Positions 22,544 through 32,854 of a stretch of 32,964 nucleotides of DNA are shown in pieces. A program made the translations under genes and the position numbers. Every line of letters begins with the position of its first letter. The stretch's first letter is position 1. The DNA is from an uncultured Granulosicoccaceae bacterium. Lineage in GTDB: Bacteria > Pseudomonadota > Gammaproteobacteria > Granulosicoccales > Granulosicoccaceae. The notes under the pieces were generated by a model. The model saw only the letters and a program-made list of their open reading frames with translations. It made no database searches and was not told the origin of the DNA. The DNA is taken from positions 1-32,964 of the forward strand of contig CALJNA010000147.1 of NCBI GenBank assembly GCA_937981955.1, in the 5' to 3' direction.

Positions 22544-25195
22544 TTATTTTGGCGAGCCGATCAGTGCCTTGAGTTCATAAAGGTGTTTCAGCGCATGACG
22601 AGGGGTTATATCGTCAGGTTCCAGTTTAGTGATGTAGTTCGTAAGTTCACTGGGCTCCGCGAACAGCTCCATTTGAGGGGGCTGCGCCGGTATTTCTGTC
22701 CGCGCCGGTGGTGCTGGAACTGCGCTCCGTGGTTCCTGCTCGTGCGCTTCGGCGACGGTTGTACCGGATTGCACTAATGCATCGATATCAGGTTCGTTAG
22801 TATTTACAGCAGCGTCTGATGATTCCAGGTTAGCGAGGCGCGATCGTGCGCTTTCCAGTGCAGCACTGGGCAAGCCGGCAAGCTCAGCTACCTGAATGCC
22901 ATAACTTCTATTCGCAGCACCTTGTTTTATCTGGTGCATGAATACAATTTTGCCATCATGTTCAATCGCATCAAGGTGCACATTGGCGATCTGTTTGAAC
23001 CGATTCGACAGTTCAGTTAATTCAAAGTAATGCGTGGCAAACAAGCACATGGCTTTATTGACTGCACACAAGTGTTCTGCACAGGCACCGGCAAGTGAAA
23101 GACCGTCGTAGGTACTGGTCCCACGACCCACCTCGTCCATCAGTACCAGGCTGTTTTCGGTCGCATTGTGCAGAATATGAGCAGCTTCGCTCATCTCAAC
23201 CATGAATGTTGATTGGCCACTGGCAAGATCATCCGATGCACCGATCCGTGTGAATATGCGATCTATCGGTCCAATACGTGCCGAGCTTGCCGGTACAAAA
23301 CTGCCCGTGTGAGCGAGCAGAGCAATGAGTGCATTCTGGCGCATGAAAGTCGACTTACCACCCATGTTTGGACCGGTGATCAGCAACATATAGTTATCGC
23401 GGTCAAGCTTCAGCGGGTTCGCGACAAACGGTTCGTCACTGATGGCTTCAATGACCGGGTGTCGTCCGGCTTCAATCTCAATGCCAGGCTCTTCAATCAA
23501 TTCGGGGCAATGCCAATCGTTAGTCTGCGCAACCGACGCCAAACTGCACAGGGCATCCAGTTTGGCCAGAGCTTTGGCAATCGAACCGATCTTGTCGAGT
23601 TCTGGCATCAGCTGTTCTAACAGTTCTGCGTATAACTGCTTTTCTCGTGCAAGCGCTTTTTCTTTTGCACCCAGCACCTTGTCTTCATGTTCTTTAAGTT
23701 CAGGTGTGATGTATCGCTCGGTACTTTTCAGAGTTTGTCGACGTATGTAGTGCGCAGGGGGTTCCTGCTGGCGACTGGTTTCAATGTAGAAACCATGCAC
23801 ACGGTTGTATCCGACTTTTAACGAACTAATGCCTGTTGCCTGCTTCTCGCGCTGCTCAAGCTGTTCGAGAAAATCAGATGCATTCGTACTAAGTTTTGTG
23901 AGCTCATCAAGCTCAGTGTCAAACCCTGGTGCAATAAATCCACCGTCGCGCGTGACGGCAGGCGGGTTATCGACAATCGCTTTTCCGAGTAACGCATGCG
24001 CATCCGGTTGATGTTTGCATGCTTCTTCTATGGCGGTCATTTCAGTGCAATTAACGCGTTGCAACTGCGCATATATTTCCGGCAGCATGCCAAGGCTTAA
24101 ATGCAAACGATGCAACTCACGTGGTTGCGCACTTTTTAAATGGATTCGCGTCAGGATCCGTTCAATGTCATGAACCTGTCTTAGTAGTGGTTGCAGCTCG
24201 CTGTATCCGCCACTTTTGAGTAGCGCTTTTATACTGGCTTGCCGCTGCCCGATAACATTGTGATCGCGAGTCGGTCTTTGCAACCAGTGACGAAGATGGC
24301 GCGTGCCCATCGGATTAACCGTTTGATTTATCGTTGCGAACAACGTGTGCTCATGATTGCCCGACATACTCTCGGTTAACTCAAGATGACGGCGCGTGCC
24401 AGGGTCGAGAACGATGGTATTGTCGGCATGTTCTACGCGCAGCTGTTTTATCTGCGGAAGGCCATTCACATGTGTTTCACGCGCATACCCTAATGCAACC
24501 GCTGCAGCACTAATTGCTGCGGGCATGGCATCGCAACCAAAGGCTTTTAAGTGTTTCGTACCGAAGTGCTCAAGCAGTAAAGCTCGGCAGGCTTCGGTGT
24601 CAAACAGCCATGGTGATCTTCGTGTTATCGGCTTAGCGTTGAACAGTTCATGAAGTTTGCTGTCGTCAGAAAGCAACATTTCAGCCGGAGCCAGTCGGGC
24701 TATCTCCGCTTGCACCGCACCCAGTTCGCTAAGTTGCTGAACGCTGAAGTCGCCACTGGCAACATCGAGTGCGGCAATGCCGAAACTGTCTCGCTGTTCG
24801 CTGATAGCCACGAGCATGGCAACATCGCTGGCAGCGAGCAGACTCTCTTCAGTGAGTGTGCCTGGCGTGACCACGCGAACAACTTCGCGTTTAACCGGTC
24901 CCTTGCCGGTGACATCGCCTGTTTGCTCACATATGGCGACTGACTGTCCGCGACGAACCAGCCGGCCCAGATAGTTGTCGGCGGCATGGTATGGGATACC
25001 CGCCATTGGAATCGGGTTGTCACCGTTTTTACCGCGAGCGGTCAGTGTTATATCGAGTAATTCGGATGCGCGTTTCGCGTCATCGTAAAACAGCTCATAG
25101 AAATCCCCCATGCGATAAAACAGCAAGGTGTCGGGGTGATTTGCCTTGATACCGAGATACTGTTGCATCATCGGCGTGTGATTGCTTGCAGCCAT
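22544..25195 (-). CDS. mutS: DNA mismatch repair protein MutS
   Basis: MutS recognises mismatches and recruits MutL. Starting at ATG 25195 ([17 protein letters not shown]) the protein has 883 residues. ATG 25237 would add 14 non-conserved residues and leave only 11 bp to pncC. The mismatch-binding Phe-X-Glu motif is F32-Y-E34 in [10 protein letters not shown]. The C-terminal ATPase shows Walker [10 protein letters not shown], the [10 protein letters not shown] segment, Walker [17 protein letters not shown], and the ATHYFELT His switch. A Pro-rich linker precedes the final helix-turn-helix-like tail. The gene is divergent from pncC and recA, as in many gammaproteobacteria. Confidence 0.97.
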   Translation of the reverse strand: MAASNHTPMMQQYLGIKANHPDTLLFYRMGDFYELFYDDAKRASELLDITLTARGKNGDNPIPMAGIPYHAADNYLGRLVRRGQSVAICEQTGDVTGKGPVKREVVRVVTPGTLTEESLLAASDVAMLVAISEQRDSFGIAALDVASGDFSVQQLSELGAVQAEIARLAPAEMLLSDDSKLHELFNAKPITRRSPWLFDTEACRALLLEHFGTKHLKAFGCDAMPAAISAAAVALGYARETHVNGLPQIKQLRVEHADNTIVLDPGTRRHLELTESMSGNHEHTLFATINQTVNPMGTRHLRHWLQRPTRDHNVIGQRQASIKALLKSGGYSELQPLLRQVHDIERILTRIHLKSAQPRELHRLHLSLGMLPEIYAQLQRVNCTEMTAIEEACKHQPDAHALLGKAIVDNPPAVTRDGGFIAPGFDTELDELTKLSTNASDFLEQLEQREKQATGISSLKVGYNRVHGFYIETSRQQEPPAHYIRRQTLKSTERYITPELKEHEDKVLGAKEKALAREKQLYAELLEQLMPELDKIGSIAKALAKLDALCSLASVAQTNDWHCPELIEEPGIEIEAGRHPVIEAISDEPFVANPLKLDRDNYMLLITGPNMGGKSTFMRQNALIALLAHTGSFVPASSARIGPIDRIFTRIGASDDLASGQSTFMVEMSEAAHILHNATENSLVLMDEVGRGTSTYDGLSLAGACAEHLCAVNKAMCLFATHYFELTELSNRFKQIANVHLDAIEHDGKIVFMHQIKQGAANRSYGIQVAELAGLPSAALESARSRLANLESSDAAVNTNEPDIDALVQSGTTVAEAHEQEPRSAVPAPPARTEIPAQPPQMELFAEPSELTNYITKLEPDDITPRHALKHLYELKALIGSPK

Positions 25196-25248
25196 GCGTG
25201 CTAGTGTACCAACCCAAAGCCGATGAGGCTGTTTCAAAAGGATTTCCC

Positions 25249-25749
25249 ATGCCTGAATCTGACAAGGCTGAATTCACGTTGGCGGCGGAGCTTGGTCAAT
25301 TACTGCTCGATAAATCCTGGACGGTATCAACAGCGGAGTCGTGTACTGGCGGGTTAATCGCTGCTGCATTAACTGAGGTTGCCGGTAGCTCGGGCTGGTT
25401 TCACCAAGGCGTGGTTAGTTATGCCAATGAGGCCAAAATGGGCCTACTTGATGTAACGCAACATGCGCTCATGCAACATGGTGCCGTTAGTGCCGAAGTT
25501 GTACAGGAAATGGCCATGGGCTGCCGACAAAAGTCGGGTGCCGATATCGCAGTTGCTGTCAGTGGCATTGCCGGACCCGGTGGCGGTACGGCGGATAAAC
25601 CAGTAGGTACGGTATGGATAGGCTGGGCATTCGGTATGGCAGAAGTGGAATCAAGCGGCTATCTTTTTAAAGGTGACAGAAGCGCTGTACGGCAAGCCGC
25701 TATGATTGAAGCATTGCGTGGTACCATCCAGCGCGTAAAATCAGCATGA
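25249..25749 (+). CDS. pncC: Nicotinamide-nucleotide amidase (CinA C-terminal domain protein)
   Basis: PncC converts nicotinamide mononucleotide to nicotinate mononucleotide, feeding NAD salvage. ATG 25249 ([19 protein letters not shown]), with AAAAGGA just upstream, gives 166 residues, the size of stand-alone CinA-C proteins (E. coli PncC 165). An open frame further upstream overlaps mutS. Key motifs are [21 protein letters not shown], the [10 protein letters not shown] segment, and [20 protein letters not shown]. It precedes recA, as in E. coli, here with one extra small gene between. Confidence 0.95.
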   Translation: MPESDKAEFTLAAELGQLLLDKSWTVSTAESCTGGLIAAALTEVAGSSGWFHQGVVSYANEAKMGLLDVTQHALMQHGAVSAEVVQEMAMGCRQKSGADIAVAVSGIAGPGGGTADKPVGTVWIGWAFGMAEVESSGYLFKGDRSAVRQAAMIEALRGTIQRVKSA

Positions 25750-25784
25750 ACAAACCAGCACGCTAAACAACGGAGTGAACTCAC

Positions 25785-26120
25785 ATGTTCAGGTTCTTAA
25801 AAAGATCCATTGCGTCGTTAGGGGCAGTATTAGTTTCCATTGCACTCACTACCGGTTTCAGTGCCGACGTTTCCGCTGCCGATGAGAATGTGGATGTCGA
25901 AGCGTTGCAGGCTCAACTCGAAGAAGCCAAGAAATTGCTTGAACAGGACAAGGCCGCTCATGAGGAAATGGCAGAAAAAAAACGCTTGATCGATGAAAAG
26001 CTGGCAGAAAGAAAAGCAGCGGAAGCAAAAATATTCGAGGAAATGAATCAGCTTTGTAAAGAACAGGACAAGCTCAAACCGGGGTCGCTCGATGCTTGTA
26101 TGGCCAAGTTAGACAACTAA
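25785..26120 (+). CDS. Small exported coiled-coil protein, unknown function
   Basis: I do not recognise a family for this 111-residue protein. The N-terminus is a signal peptide (MFRFLKRSIASLGAVLVS…) with a likely cleavage near SADVSAADE (about residue 31). The mature part is almost entirely charged helix with heptad-like spacing (about 38–92: LEEAKKLLEQDKAAHEEMAEKK and onward), predicting a coiled coil. Two cysteines flank the C-terminal turn (LCKEQDKLKPGSLDACMAKL), positioned to form an intramolecular disulfide closing a helical hairpin. It sits 35 bp after pncC and its stop is 7 bp before the recA LexA-type box. It is probably read with pncC. Confidence 0.8.
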   Translation: MFRFLKRSIASLGAVLVSIALTTGFSADVSAADENVDVEALQAQLEEAKKLLEQDKAAHEEMAEKKRLIDEKLAERKAAEAKIFEEMNQLCKEQDKLKPGSLDACMAKLDN

Positions 26121-26127
26121 ACACGAC

Positions 26128-26147
26128 CACTGAATTTATTTACAGTA
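26128..26147 (+). promoter_or_regulatory. LexA (SOS) box in the recA promoter
   Basis: CACTGAATTTATTTACAGTA contains CTG-N10-CAG with an AT-rich centre and a 3' CAGTA half, closely matching the gammaproteobacterial LexA consensus. TATTTT at 26146–26151 could be the -10, overlapped by the box as in E. coli recA. It lies about 140 bp before the recA start, a long leader. The site supports SOS control of recA here, provided LexA is encoded elsewhere. Confidence 0.75.
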
Positions 26148-26287
26148 TTTTTTTGCCAGAACACACACGAAGTCTGCATTTTGTGAAATAATCGATCTTA
26201 CGGTTAAACGCTCAGGGAGTGGCATTTCCGTAGTCTAGCTTCACTTCAATCAAGAAAGGTGGAAGCACACTCATAAAGGAGACGAAC

Positions 26288-27391
26288 GTGGACGACAATC
26301 GAAAAAAGGCGCTGTCAGCAGCTCTTGACCAAATAGAAAAGCAATTCGGCAAGGGCGCAATCATGCGCATGGGAGACGCGACGGATACGCGCGATATCGA
26401 AGTCATTTCTACTGGTACACTGGGGTTGGATGTTGCGCTTGGCATTGGTGGTTTGCCGCGCGGTCGCGTCTGCGAAATTTACGGCCCCGAGTCGTCAGGT
26501 AAAACAACACTGACTCTGCAATTGGTTGCACAGTGTCAGAAAGCGGGTGGCACCGCTGCCTTTATCGATGCAGAGCATGCATTAGATCCTGTCTATGCCG
26601 CAAAACTTGGCGTCAACGTCGATGATTTGCTTATTTCCCAACCAGACACAGGCGATCAGGCACTGGAAATCGTCGATATGCTGGTTCGTTCCGGTGGTAT
26701 CGACGTCATCATTGTCGATTCCGTTGCGGCGCTCACACCGAAAGCCGAAATCGAAGGTGACATGGGCGATTCACATGTGGGTCTGCACGCGCGCTTAATG
26801 TCACAAGCTCTTCGGAAGCTAACCGGCAACATTAAACGCACCAACACTTCAGTGGTTTTCATTAACCAAATTCGTATGAAAATTGGTGTTATGTTCGGCA
26901 GCCCTGAAACCACCACTGGTGGTAACGCATTAAAATTCTATTCATCCGTGCGGCTCGATATTCGTCGCATCGGGGCCATCAAACGGGGCGATGAAATCGT
27001 CGGTAATGAAACCCGTGTCAAGGTGGTAAAGAACAAGATGGCTCCACCGTTCAGACAGACAGAGTTTGAAATTCTGTATGGCGAAGGCACGTCTCGTGAA
27101 GGGGAGCTTATTGATCTGGGTGCTAAAAACGGCATTGTAGACAAAGCCGGTGCCTGGTACAGCTATAACGGCGACCGAATCGGACAGGGCAAAGAGAACG
27201 TCCGCCAGTTTCTTAAAGAGAATCCTGATATTGCTGACGATATCGATCAGAAATTGCGTGCCTTGTTGCTGTCACCGCCTGTAGCGGCAGATGAGAACAA
27301 CGATGCTCCGGTACTCGAATCCTCTGAACAAGGTGGCAAGCGAAAAAAGGCTGGTGCCAAAGGTGAAGCACAGGCCGAAGTCGAAGCTTAG
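26288..27391 (+). CDS. recA: Recombinase RecA
   Basis: RecA forms filaments on single-stranded DNA, drives strand exchange and triggers LexA cleavage. The start is GTG 26288 with an excellent AAAGGAG seven bases upstream. No ATG fits the conserved N-terminus [23 protein letters not shown]. The 367-residue protein has Walker A GPESSGKT (66–73), the AEHALD segment, Walker [13 protein letters not shown], loop L1 [20 protein letters not shown] and loop L2 [27 protein letters not shown]. The C-terminal tail is long and acidic/basic mixed. A LexA box lies upstream and an intrinsic terminator separates it from recX. Confidence 0.98.
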   Translation: MDDNRKKALSAALDQIEKQFGKGAIMRMGDATDTRDIEVISTGTLGLDVALGIGGLPRGRVCEIYGPESSGKTTLTLQLVAQCQKAGGTAAFIDAEHALDPVYAAKLGVNVDDLLISQPDTGDQALEIVDMLVRSGGIDVIIVDSVAALTPKAEIEGDMGDSHVGLHARLMSQALRKLTGNIKRTNTSVVFINQIRMKIGVMFGSPETTTGGNALKFYSSVRLDIRRIGAIKRGDEIVGNETRVKVVKNKMAPPFRQTEFEILYGEGTSREGELIDLGAKNGIVDKAGAWYSYNGDRIGQGKENVRQFLKENPDIADDIDQKLRALLLSPPVAADENNDAPVLESSEQGGKRKKAGAKGEAQAEVEA

Positions 27392-27402
27392 GTTCAACGA
27401 CA

Positions 27403-27431
27403 GGGCATCCTGATAAAGATGCCCTTATTTT
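27403..27431 (+). terminator. Intrinsic terminator between recA and recX
   Basis: GGGCATC (27403–27409) pairs with GATGCCC (27418–27424) around an 8-nt loop and is followed by TTATTTT. It stands only 15 bp before the recX start codon. recX is therefore probably expressed by partial read-through, as known for E. coli recA–recX. Confidence 0.85.
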
Positions 27432-27445
27432 AGCTAGGCAATAAA

Positions 27446-28039
27446 GTGCGAAGCGGTCGTAACAAAAAACAGATCGATCCCAATCTCAAACCCGAGGAGC
27501 TTGAAAGGCAGGCATACGCACGTGCTATTCGCTTGCTTGGCGCGCGCGAACACACCACCACTGAGTTGCGTAACAAGCTTGGCGACAGTGGGTTCAGCAG
27601 CGATGTCATCGAACTAACACTCGAGCAGCTGATCCGTTCCGGGTATCAAAGTGATGAGCGGTTTGCCACACTATATGCAGAGCAACTGCTTCGAAAGCAC
27701 TACGGGCCACTTGCCATCAGCGCAAAACTGAGTGCAAGAGGAATTGACTCAGCCCAGTCTCGTGAGGCTATCGAACTACTCGATGCCGATTGGTGTGAGG
27801 TTGCGACCGATGCCCTCAGGTCCCGCTTTTCATCCAGATTTCTCTCTTTCACCGAGACCCCTGTCACAGATGCGGCCACAGTTGATGCGGCATCGAACAG
27901 CGAGTACGACGCGGCTGGAAAGCCCGAGCTCGATCAGGCAGAAGTTGGAAAATACGCCCGTTTTTTGAATCGTCGCGGCTTTTCATCCACTGATTCCATC
28001 AAGGCAATACGATTGGCGGCAGAAACGGTGTCTGACTAG
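27446..28039 (+). CDS. recX: Regulatory protein RecX
   Basis: RecX binds and limits RecA filaments. The start is GTG 27446 (MRSGRNKKQIDPNLKPEEL). The 197-residue protein has the three-helix RecX repeats: AYARAIRLLGAREHTTTELRNKL, SDERFATLYAEQLLRKHYGPLAISAKLSARG, and a C-terminal KYARFLNRRGFSSTDSIKAIR. An acidic, Ala-rich insertion (about 140–165) before the last repeat makes it longer than E. coli RecX (166). It lies between recA, beyond a terminator, and alaS, the conserved order. Confidence 0.93.
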   Translation: MRSGRNKKQIDPNLKPEELERQAYARAIRLLGAREHTTTELRNKLGDSGFSSDVIELTLEQLIRSGYQSDERFATLYAEQLLRKHYGPLAISAKLSARGIDSAQSREAIELLDADWCEVATDALRSRFSSRFLSFTETPVTDAATVDAASNSEYDAAGKPELDQAEVGKYARFLNRRGFSSTDSIKAIRLAAETVSD

Positions 28040-28094
28040 GCACCCGCTGGGCTACAATTCAGGGTAACTATAAATACTGCTCTGGCGTCGTAGC

Positions 28095-30695
28095 ATGCAA
28101 TCTACCTCAGAAATACGCGAACGTTTCCTGTCATTCTTTGCATCAAAAGGGCATGAGATCGTGGCGTCCAGCTCTCTGGTGCCGGGTAACGATAAAACCC
28201 TGCTGTTCACCAATGCCGGTATGGTCCAGTTTAAAGACGTTTTCACTGGCGACGAAGTGCGCGACTACAAGCGCGCGACTACCTCGCAGCGTTGCGTTCG
28301 CGCCGGTGGCAAGCACAACGATCTGGATAACGTTGGCTACACCGCACGCCATCACACCTTTTTCGAAATGCTTGGTAATTTCAGTTTTGGCGATTACTTC
28401 AAGCAAGACGCCATTAGCTTCGCGTGGGAGTTTTTGACGAAAGAGCTCGGATTACCAGAAGAAAAGCTGTGGATCACCGTTTTTGAAGAAGACGATGAAG
28501 CCGAGGACATTTGGGTAAACCAGATAGGCGTGCCGAAGGAAAGAGTTATTCGTATTGGTGCGAAAGATAACTTCTGGATGATGGGTGATACCGGCCCGTG
28601 TGGACCGTGTTCTGAGATTTTTTATGATCATGGACCGGATGTATGGGGAGGCCCGCCGGGCTCGCCAGAAGAAGATGGCGACCGGTTTATCGAAATCTGG
28701 AACCTCGTTTTCATGCAGTTCGATCGATCTGCTGACGGTACCATGACACCGCTGCCCAAACCTTGTGTCGATACCGGCATGGGTCTGGAGCGAACCGCGG
28801 CTGTGCTGCAGCACGTTCACAGTAACTACGAAATCGATTTGTTTAATAACCTGATTCAATCGGTGGCGAAACTTACTGGCTCGAATGACCTTGCGAACCC
28901 CTCGCTTAATGTCATTGCAGATCATATTCGATCGTGTGCCTTTCTGATTACCGACGGGGTACTGCCCAGTAATGAGGGCCGTGGATATGTTTTACGCCGT
29001 ATTATTCGCCGCGCAGTTAGACATGGACACAAACTTGGCGCCGATGGATTGTTTTTTCACAAGCTGGTAACTGCGCTGATTAAAGAAATGGGAGCAGCTT
29101 ACCCGGAGTTGGTTGCCGCCAAGGACACGGTACAGGAGCAACTTCTCAAAGAAGAGGAGCGCTTTGCGGCGACCTTATCCGCTGGCATGAAAATTCTTGA
29201 TGACGAAGTTGCCGCCTTGTCAGGTAAAGAGATACCCGGTCAGGTGGTATTCAAGCTGTATGACACCTATGGCTTCCCGGTGGATTTAACCGCGGATATT
29301 GCGCGTGAGCGAGGCCTCAGCGTTGATCAGGAAGGCTTTGAGCAACACATGGAAGCACAACGTGTACGTGCACGAGCCGCAAGTAACTTTGGCAGTGGTG
29401 GTGGAGAAATTCCTACATCCGATGCTAAAACCAGCTTCCTTGGATACGATCAAAAGGAATCTAATGCAAAGGTTCTGGAAATTTACGTTGATGGAACGTC
29501 GGTTGATCATATTGCTGCGGGGCAGAACGCCTGGGTGGTACTCGATCAAACACCGTTCTATGGTGAATCTGGTGGGCAGGTTGGCGATACGGGTTCCTTA
29601 AGCGTCGGCGATGCCACTTTCTCCGTGGTTGATACCAAGAAGTCTCGTTCCGCATTTATGCATGCTGGTGTTCTGGAAACTGGCACACTCGCAGTGGGTA
29701 CCGAAGTTAATGCAGTTATAGATGCTGAAAGACGCGAACACATACAAAGGCATCATTCGGCAACACATTTGCTGCACGGTGCGTTGCGAGAAGTCCTCGG
29801 TGCACACGTCGAGCAAAAAGGCTCGCTGGTTAACGAGCATGCGCTGCGTTTCGATTTCTCACACACCGGCCCTGTTACCGATGACCAGATGATGCAGGTT
29901 GAACAATGGATCGATAAAGAGGTGCGTCGAAACAGCGCATGCGAAACCAAAGAGATGAGCATGGACGATGCGGTGAAAGCAGGAGCCATCGCTTTATTCG
30001 GTGAAAAATATGGCTCGGTTGTTCGGGTTGTTACGCTCGGTGATCAATCGGTTGAACTTTGTGGAGGCACACATGTGAATTCAACCGGTGATCTTGGTGC
30101 CGTCAAGGTCACAGCAGAAACCGGGGTTGCCGCTGGTGTACGTCGTATTGAAGCGGTTAGTGGCGATATTGCTTTAAAACATACGCAGCACCTTGAGCAA
30201 CAGCTCGCCGCGGTTGCTGCTGCGCTTAAAACCTCACCGGCTGATGTCCTGCCCAAGTTGCAGTTATTGCAGGACAAGCATCGCGAACTGGGTCGGCAAG
30301 TGGAACAGCTGCAAAGCAAGTTGTCCTCTCAGGCGGGTTCAAATCTTGCCGACAGTGCGGAAAGTATTAATGACATCACCACCTTGATGCAGGTGGTTGA
30401 CGGTGCTGATGCGAAGGCATTGCGTTCCGTCATGGATGAGCTGCGGCAGAAACTGGGTGACAGCGTTATTGTGCTGGCCAGTGAGCACAATGGCAAGGTT
30501 GCACTGGTTTCATCGGTCAGTAAGTCGCTTCACGATCAGGTGACCGCTGGCGATCTGATGAAAGTGGTCGCAGAGAAGCTCGGTGGTCGAGGTGGTGGCC
30601 GGCCTGACATGGCGCAGGGTGGTGCTGATTCTCTGGCTGAGATCGATTCCGCATTTTCGGCTGCCCGCGAAAGGATTAGCTCCGCTTCTGCGTAG
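28095..30695 (+). CDS. alaS: Alanyl-tRNA synthetase
   Basis: AlaS charges tRNA-Ala and edits misacylated Ser and Gly. The 866-residue protein starts [23 protein letters not shown]. Class II catalytic motifs appear in the first 250 residues (e.g. [43 protein letters not shown]). The editing domain has H554-xxx-H558 and C656-xxx-H660 (CGGTH), the zinc/editing residues. The C-terminal DHHA1-type domain ends with [14 protein letters not shown]. Length fits bacterial AlaS (E. coli 876). The order recA–recX–alaS–csrA is conserved. Confidence 0.98.
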   Translation: MQSTSEIRERFLSFFASKGHEIVASSSLVPGNDKTLLFTNAGMVQFKDVFTGDEVRDYKRATTSQRCVRAGGKHNDLDNVGYTARHHTFFEMLGNFSFGDYFKQDAISFAWEFLTKELGLPEEKLWITVFEEDDEAEDIWVNQIGVPKERVIRIGAKDNFWMMGDTGPCGPCSEIFYDHGPDVWGGPPGSPEEDGDRFIEIWNLVFMQFDRSADGTMTPLPKPCVDTGMGLERTAAVLQHVHSNYEIDLFNNLIQSVAKLTGSNDLANPSLNVIADHIRSCAFLITDGVLPSNEGRGYVLRRIIRRAVRHGHKLGADGLFFHKLVTALIKEMGAAYPELVAAKDTVQEQLLKEEERFAATLSAGMKILDDEVAALSGKEIPGQVVFKLYDTYGFPVDLTADIARERGLSVDQEGFEQHMEAQRVRARAASNFGSGGGEIPTSDAKTSFLGYDQKESNAKVLEIYVDGTSVDHIAAGQNAWVVLDQTPFYGESGGQVGDTGSLSVGDATFSVVDTKKSRSAFMHAGVLETGTLAVGTEVNAVIDAERREHIQRHHSATHLLHGALREVLGAHVEQKGSLVNEHALRFDFSHTGPVTDDQMMQVEQWIDKEVRRNSACETKEMSMDDAVKAGAIALFGEKYGSVVRVVTLGDQSVELCGGTHVNSTGDLGAVKVTAETGVAAGVRRIEAVSGDIALKHTQHLEQQLAAVAAALKTSPADVLPKLQLLQDKHRELGRQVEQLQSKLSSQAGSNLADSAESINDITTLMQVVDGADAKALRSVMDELRQKLGDSVIVLASEHNGKVALVSSVSKSLHDQVTAGDLMKVVAEKLGGRGGGRPDMAQGGADSLAEIDSAFSAARERISSASA

Positions 30696-30742
30696 CTTCG
30701 AGTATGCTTGCACGGTAGATTATTCAAGAGCGTTTCTAGGGC

Positions 30743-31969
30743 ATGGCCTTTCTGGTAAAAAAATTCGGTGGCACCTCGGTTGGTACTGCTGAACGAATCA
30801 AACATGTTGCCAAACTACTCCACACAGCCAAAGAATCCGGCGACGATATTGTGGTGGTCGTTTCCGCCATGTCGGGCGAAACCAACAGGCTGGTAGCACT
30901 GGCCAGAGAAATGATGCCGGCGGTTGTCGACCTGCGTGAACTGGACGTTCTGCTTTCAACCGGTGAACAAGTTACTATCGCCTTACTGGCCATGGCATTG
31001 AAAGAGCTTGGCATTGATGCGCGTTCCTATACTGGTTCTCAAGTGCGCATTCTTACTGACAGCAGTCACAGTAAGGCCCGCATTCTCAATATAGACAAAG
31101 CGCCAATACTCGACGATATCAAGCAGGGCCGTATTGTGGTTGTTGCTGGTTTTCAAGGTGTTAATGAAGAGGGTGACATTACTACGCTTGGACGTGGCGG
31201 GTCAGATACCTCGGCGGTGGCGTTAGCTGCAGCGTTGGGCTGCGATGAGTGTCAGATTTACACCGATGTCGATGGTGTCTATACAACCGACCCTCGTGTT
31301 GAAAGCCGTGCTCGACGATTGGATCGAATTACGTTCGAAGAAATGTTGGAGATGGCCAGTCTGGGTTCGAAAGTATTGCAAATTCGAGCGGTTGAGTTCG
31401 CTGGAAAATACAACGTACCTCTTCGTGTGCTTTCAAGTTTTGAGCCCGGAGACGGTACATTAATTACTTACGATGATGAGGATAACCAAATGGAGCAGGC
31501 GCTTGTTTCAGGCATAGCGTTTAATCGGGATGAAGCGCAAATAACAGTCGCCGGTGTTGCGGACAAGCCGGGTATTGCGTATTCCATTTTGGGCCCGATT
31601 GCCGATTTGAATATAGAAGTTGATGTGATTTTACAGAACATCGGCGAAAACGGACTAACTGACTTTACCTTCACCGTTCATCGTGATGAGTATCAACGCG
31701 TCATCGACTTTCTGACAGAGCGGCAGGACAAGCTGGGTGCGCAAAGTATTATCGGTAACGATAGAATCGTAAAGCTGTCTATTATTGGTGTTGGTATGCG
31801 TTCGCATGCAGGCATTGCCAGTCGCATGTTCAAAGCGCTATCGGAAAGTGGAATAAACCTTCGCATGATCACTACATCCGAGATCAAAATCTCAGTTGTG
31901 ATCGATGAGAACTTTCTTGAACTCGGCGTACGTGCTTTGCACGAGGAATTCGAGCTGGCTGAGGACTAG
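30743..31969 (+). CDS. lysC: Aspartokinase with two ACT domains
   Basis: Aspartokinase phosphorylates aspartate, the first step to lysine, threonine and methionine. The 408-residue protein begins MAFLVKKFGGTSVGTAERI with the catalytic KFGGTS motif (7–12). TLGRGGSDTSAVALAAAL and YTDVDGVYTTDPR follow, then tandem ACT domains (about 265–330 and 345–405) for feedback by amino acids. This is the monofunctional alpha/beta-type aspartokinase common in Pseudomonas and relatives, where it also lies between alaS and csrA. Whether an internal start makes a separate β-subunit cannot be judged here. Confidence 0.96.
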   Translation: MAFLVKKFGGTSVGTAERIKHVAKLLHTAKESGDDIVVVVSAMSGETNRLVALAREMMPAVVDLRELDVLLSTGEQVTIALLAMALKELGIDARSYTGSQVRILTDSSHSKARILNIDKAPILDDIKQGRIVVVAGFQGVNEEGDITTLGRGGSDTSAVALAAALGCDECQIYTDVDGVYTTDPRVESRARRLDRITFEEMLEMASLGSKVLQIRAVEFAGKYNVPLRVLSSFEPGDGTLITYDDEDNQMEQALVSGIAFNRDEAQITVAGVADKPGIAYSILGPIADLNIEVDVILQNIGENGLTDFTFTVHRDEYQRVIDFLTERQDKLGAQSIIGNDRIVKLSIIGVGMRSHAGIASRMFKALSESGINLRMITTSEIKISVVIDENFLELGVRALHEEFELAED

Positions 31970-31985
31970 TTTAAAGTTCGTCTTT

Positions 31986-32004
31986 TAGGGTTTAAGTCAC
32001 CCTA
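31986..32004. terminator. Weak hairpin after lysC
   Basis: TAGGGT (31986–31991) pairs with ACCCTA (31999–32004). It lies 16 bp after the lysC stop, where a terminator would be expected, but no U-run follows on the plus strand. The rest of the 225-bp lysC–csrA spacer shows no gene. Confidence 0.3.
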
Positions 32005-32194
32005 GTTAACAATGTTGTTCCGGTAAGACACAATTACTTAGTTTATTCGCTGGCAAGTCAATGGCGTAACGTGTCCTGACTGTGAATAAACGTTTACTTA
32101 CGCCAAGCTCTCGCGGCAAGCTTCAGAATAAACTGAGATAATTCTTCGATTAATCGCAGGCAGTTATTTGAATGCGAATTCGGAGAAATAAAAT

Positions 32195-32413
32195 ATGTTG
32201 ATACTCACGAGAAGAGTGGGCGAAACTTTGATGATTGGCGACGAAGTTACGGTAACTGTGCTCGGGGTTAAGGGCAATCAGGTGCGGATTGGCGTAAACG
32301 CCCCCAAAGAAGTAGCCGTGCACCGTGAAGAAATTTACGAGCGAATCAAAAAAGAGCAGAGTAGCGACGCAGTGGAAATGGCGGAAGCTGATGTGGTTGC
32401 GGAAAACGACTAG
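32195..32413 (+). CDS. csrA: Carbon storage regulator CsrA
   Basis: CsrA/RsmA is a small dimeric RNA-binding protein that represses translation of mRNAs carrying GGA in their leaders. The 72-residue protein starts [51 protein letters not shown], close to E. coli CsrA. RNA-contact residues Arg6–Arg7 and the [16 protein letters not shown] region with Arg44 are intact. The last 15 residues form an acidic extension beyond the 61-residue E. coli protein. GGAGA sits eight bases before the ATG, so its own leader contains a GGA that CsrA could bind. Confidence 0.96.
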   Translation: MLILTRRVGETLMIGDEVTVTVLGVKGNQVRIGVNAPKEVAVHREEIYERIKKEQSSDAVEMAEADVVAEND

Positions 32414-32417
32414 CGTT

Positions 32418-32464
32418 CGGTCTTTGACACGCTCTTATCACGCGTGTGACCGACCAATATTGGT
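32418..32464. other. Hairpin and adjoining palindrome after csrA
   Basis: CGGTC (32418–32422) with ACACGC (32427–32432) pairs with GCGTGT (32442–32447) and GACCG (32448–32452), with one 4-nt bulge. No U-run follows. Directly next to it is the perfect 12-bp palindrome ACCAATATTGGT (32453–32464). The hairpin may end csrA transcription; the palindrome could be a protein-binding site. Confidence 0.4.
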
Positions 32465-32588
32465 TGGACAGCGGGTTAATTGCCAGCCCCTGAACAAAGC
32501 TTAAACACGGTGGACTGCCGAATATTAGGCTAATGTTCGGATAACTGGCTTTCAAGCGAATAAAATCAGTAAATAAACCCCATCTATG

Positions 32589-32617
32589 TTGACGATGCGG
32601 GATGCACAGGCCATACT
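32589..32617 (+). promoter_or_regulatory. Predicted promoter of the tRNA-Arg/tRNA-Ser pair
   Basis: TTGACG (32589–32594) and CATACT (32612–32617) are separated by exactly 17 bp and match the sigma-70 -35 (5/6) and -10 (4/6) hexamers. The tRNA-Arg gene begins 18 bp after the -10 element. Confidence 0.6.
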
Positions 32618-32635
32618 TTACGGCCTTGGAGTTAC

Positions 32636-32712
32636 GCGCCCGTAGCTCAGTTGGATAGAGTACCTGGCTACGAACCAGGCGGTCGGAGGTTCGAATCCTT
32701 CCGGGCGCGCCA
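32636..32712 (+). tRNA. tRNA-Arg (anticodon ACG)
   Basis: A complete cloverleaf can be drawn. Acceptor GCGCCCG (32636–32642) pairs with CGGGCGC (32702–32708), the anticodon stem is CCTGG/CCAGG with loop CTACGAA, and the T arm carries GTTCGAATC. The 3' CCA is encoded. Anticodon ACG (read as ICG) decodes CGU, CGC and CGA arginine codons. Its position after csrA matches other gammaproteobacteria. Confidence 0.97.
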
Positions 32713-32744
32713 TCACTCCAAGTCTGCGATAAAAAAGTAACACC

Positions 32745-32836
32745 GGAGAGGTGGCCGAGTGGCTGAAGGCGCTCCCCTGCTAAGGGAGTATACGTTTTAA
32801 AGCGTATCGAGGGTTCGAATCCCTCTCTCTCCGCCA
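32745..32836 (+). tRNA. tRNA-Ser (anticodon GCT)
   Basis: This is a class II tRNA with a long variable arm (TATACG…CGTATC region). Acceptor GGAGAGG pairs with TCTCTCC, the anticodon stem is CTCCC/GGGAG with loop CTGCTAA, and the T arm is GAGGGTTCGAATCCCTC. CCA is encoded. Anticodon GCT decodes AGU and AGC serine codons. It lies 32 bp after tRNA-Arg and is probably co-transcribed with it. Confidence 0.97.
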
Positions 32837-32854
32837 TTCAAACTCCGAACAAAG

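Noticed and set aside
32346..32837. 163-codon open frame on the minus strand over csrA's end and both tRNA genes
   Set aside because: It is an antisense reading of two clear tRNA cloverleaves. The product (EGFEPS…, GRIRTSD…) is the well-known artefact of translating tRNA genes.
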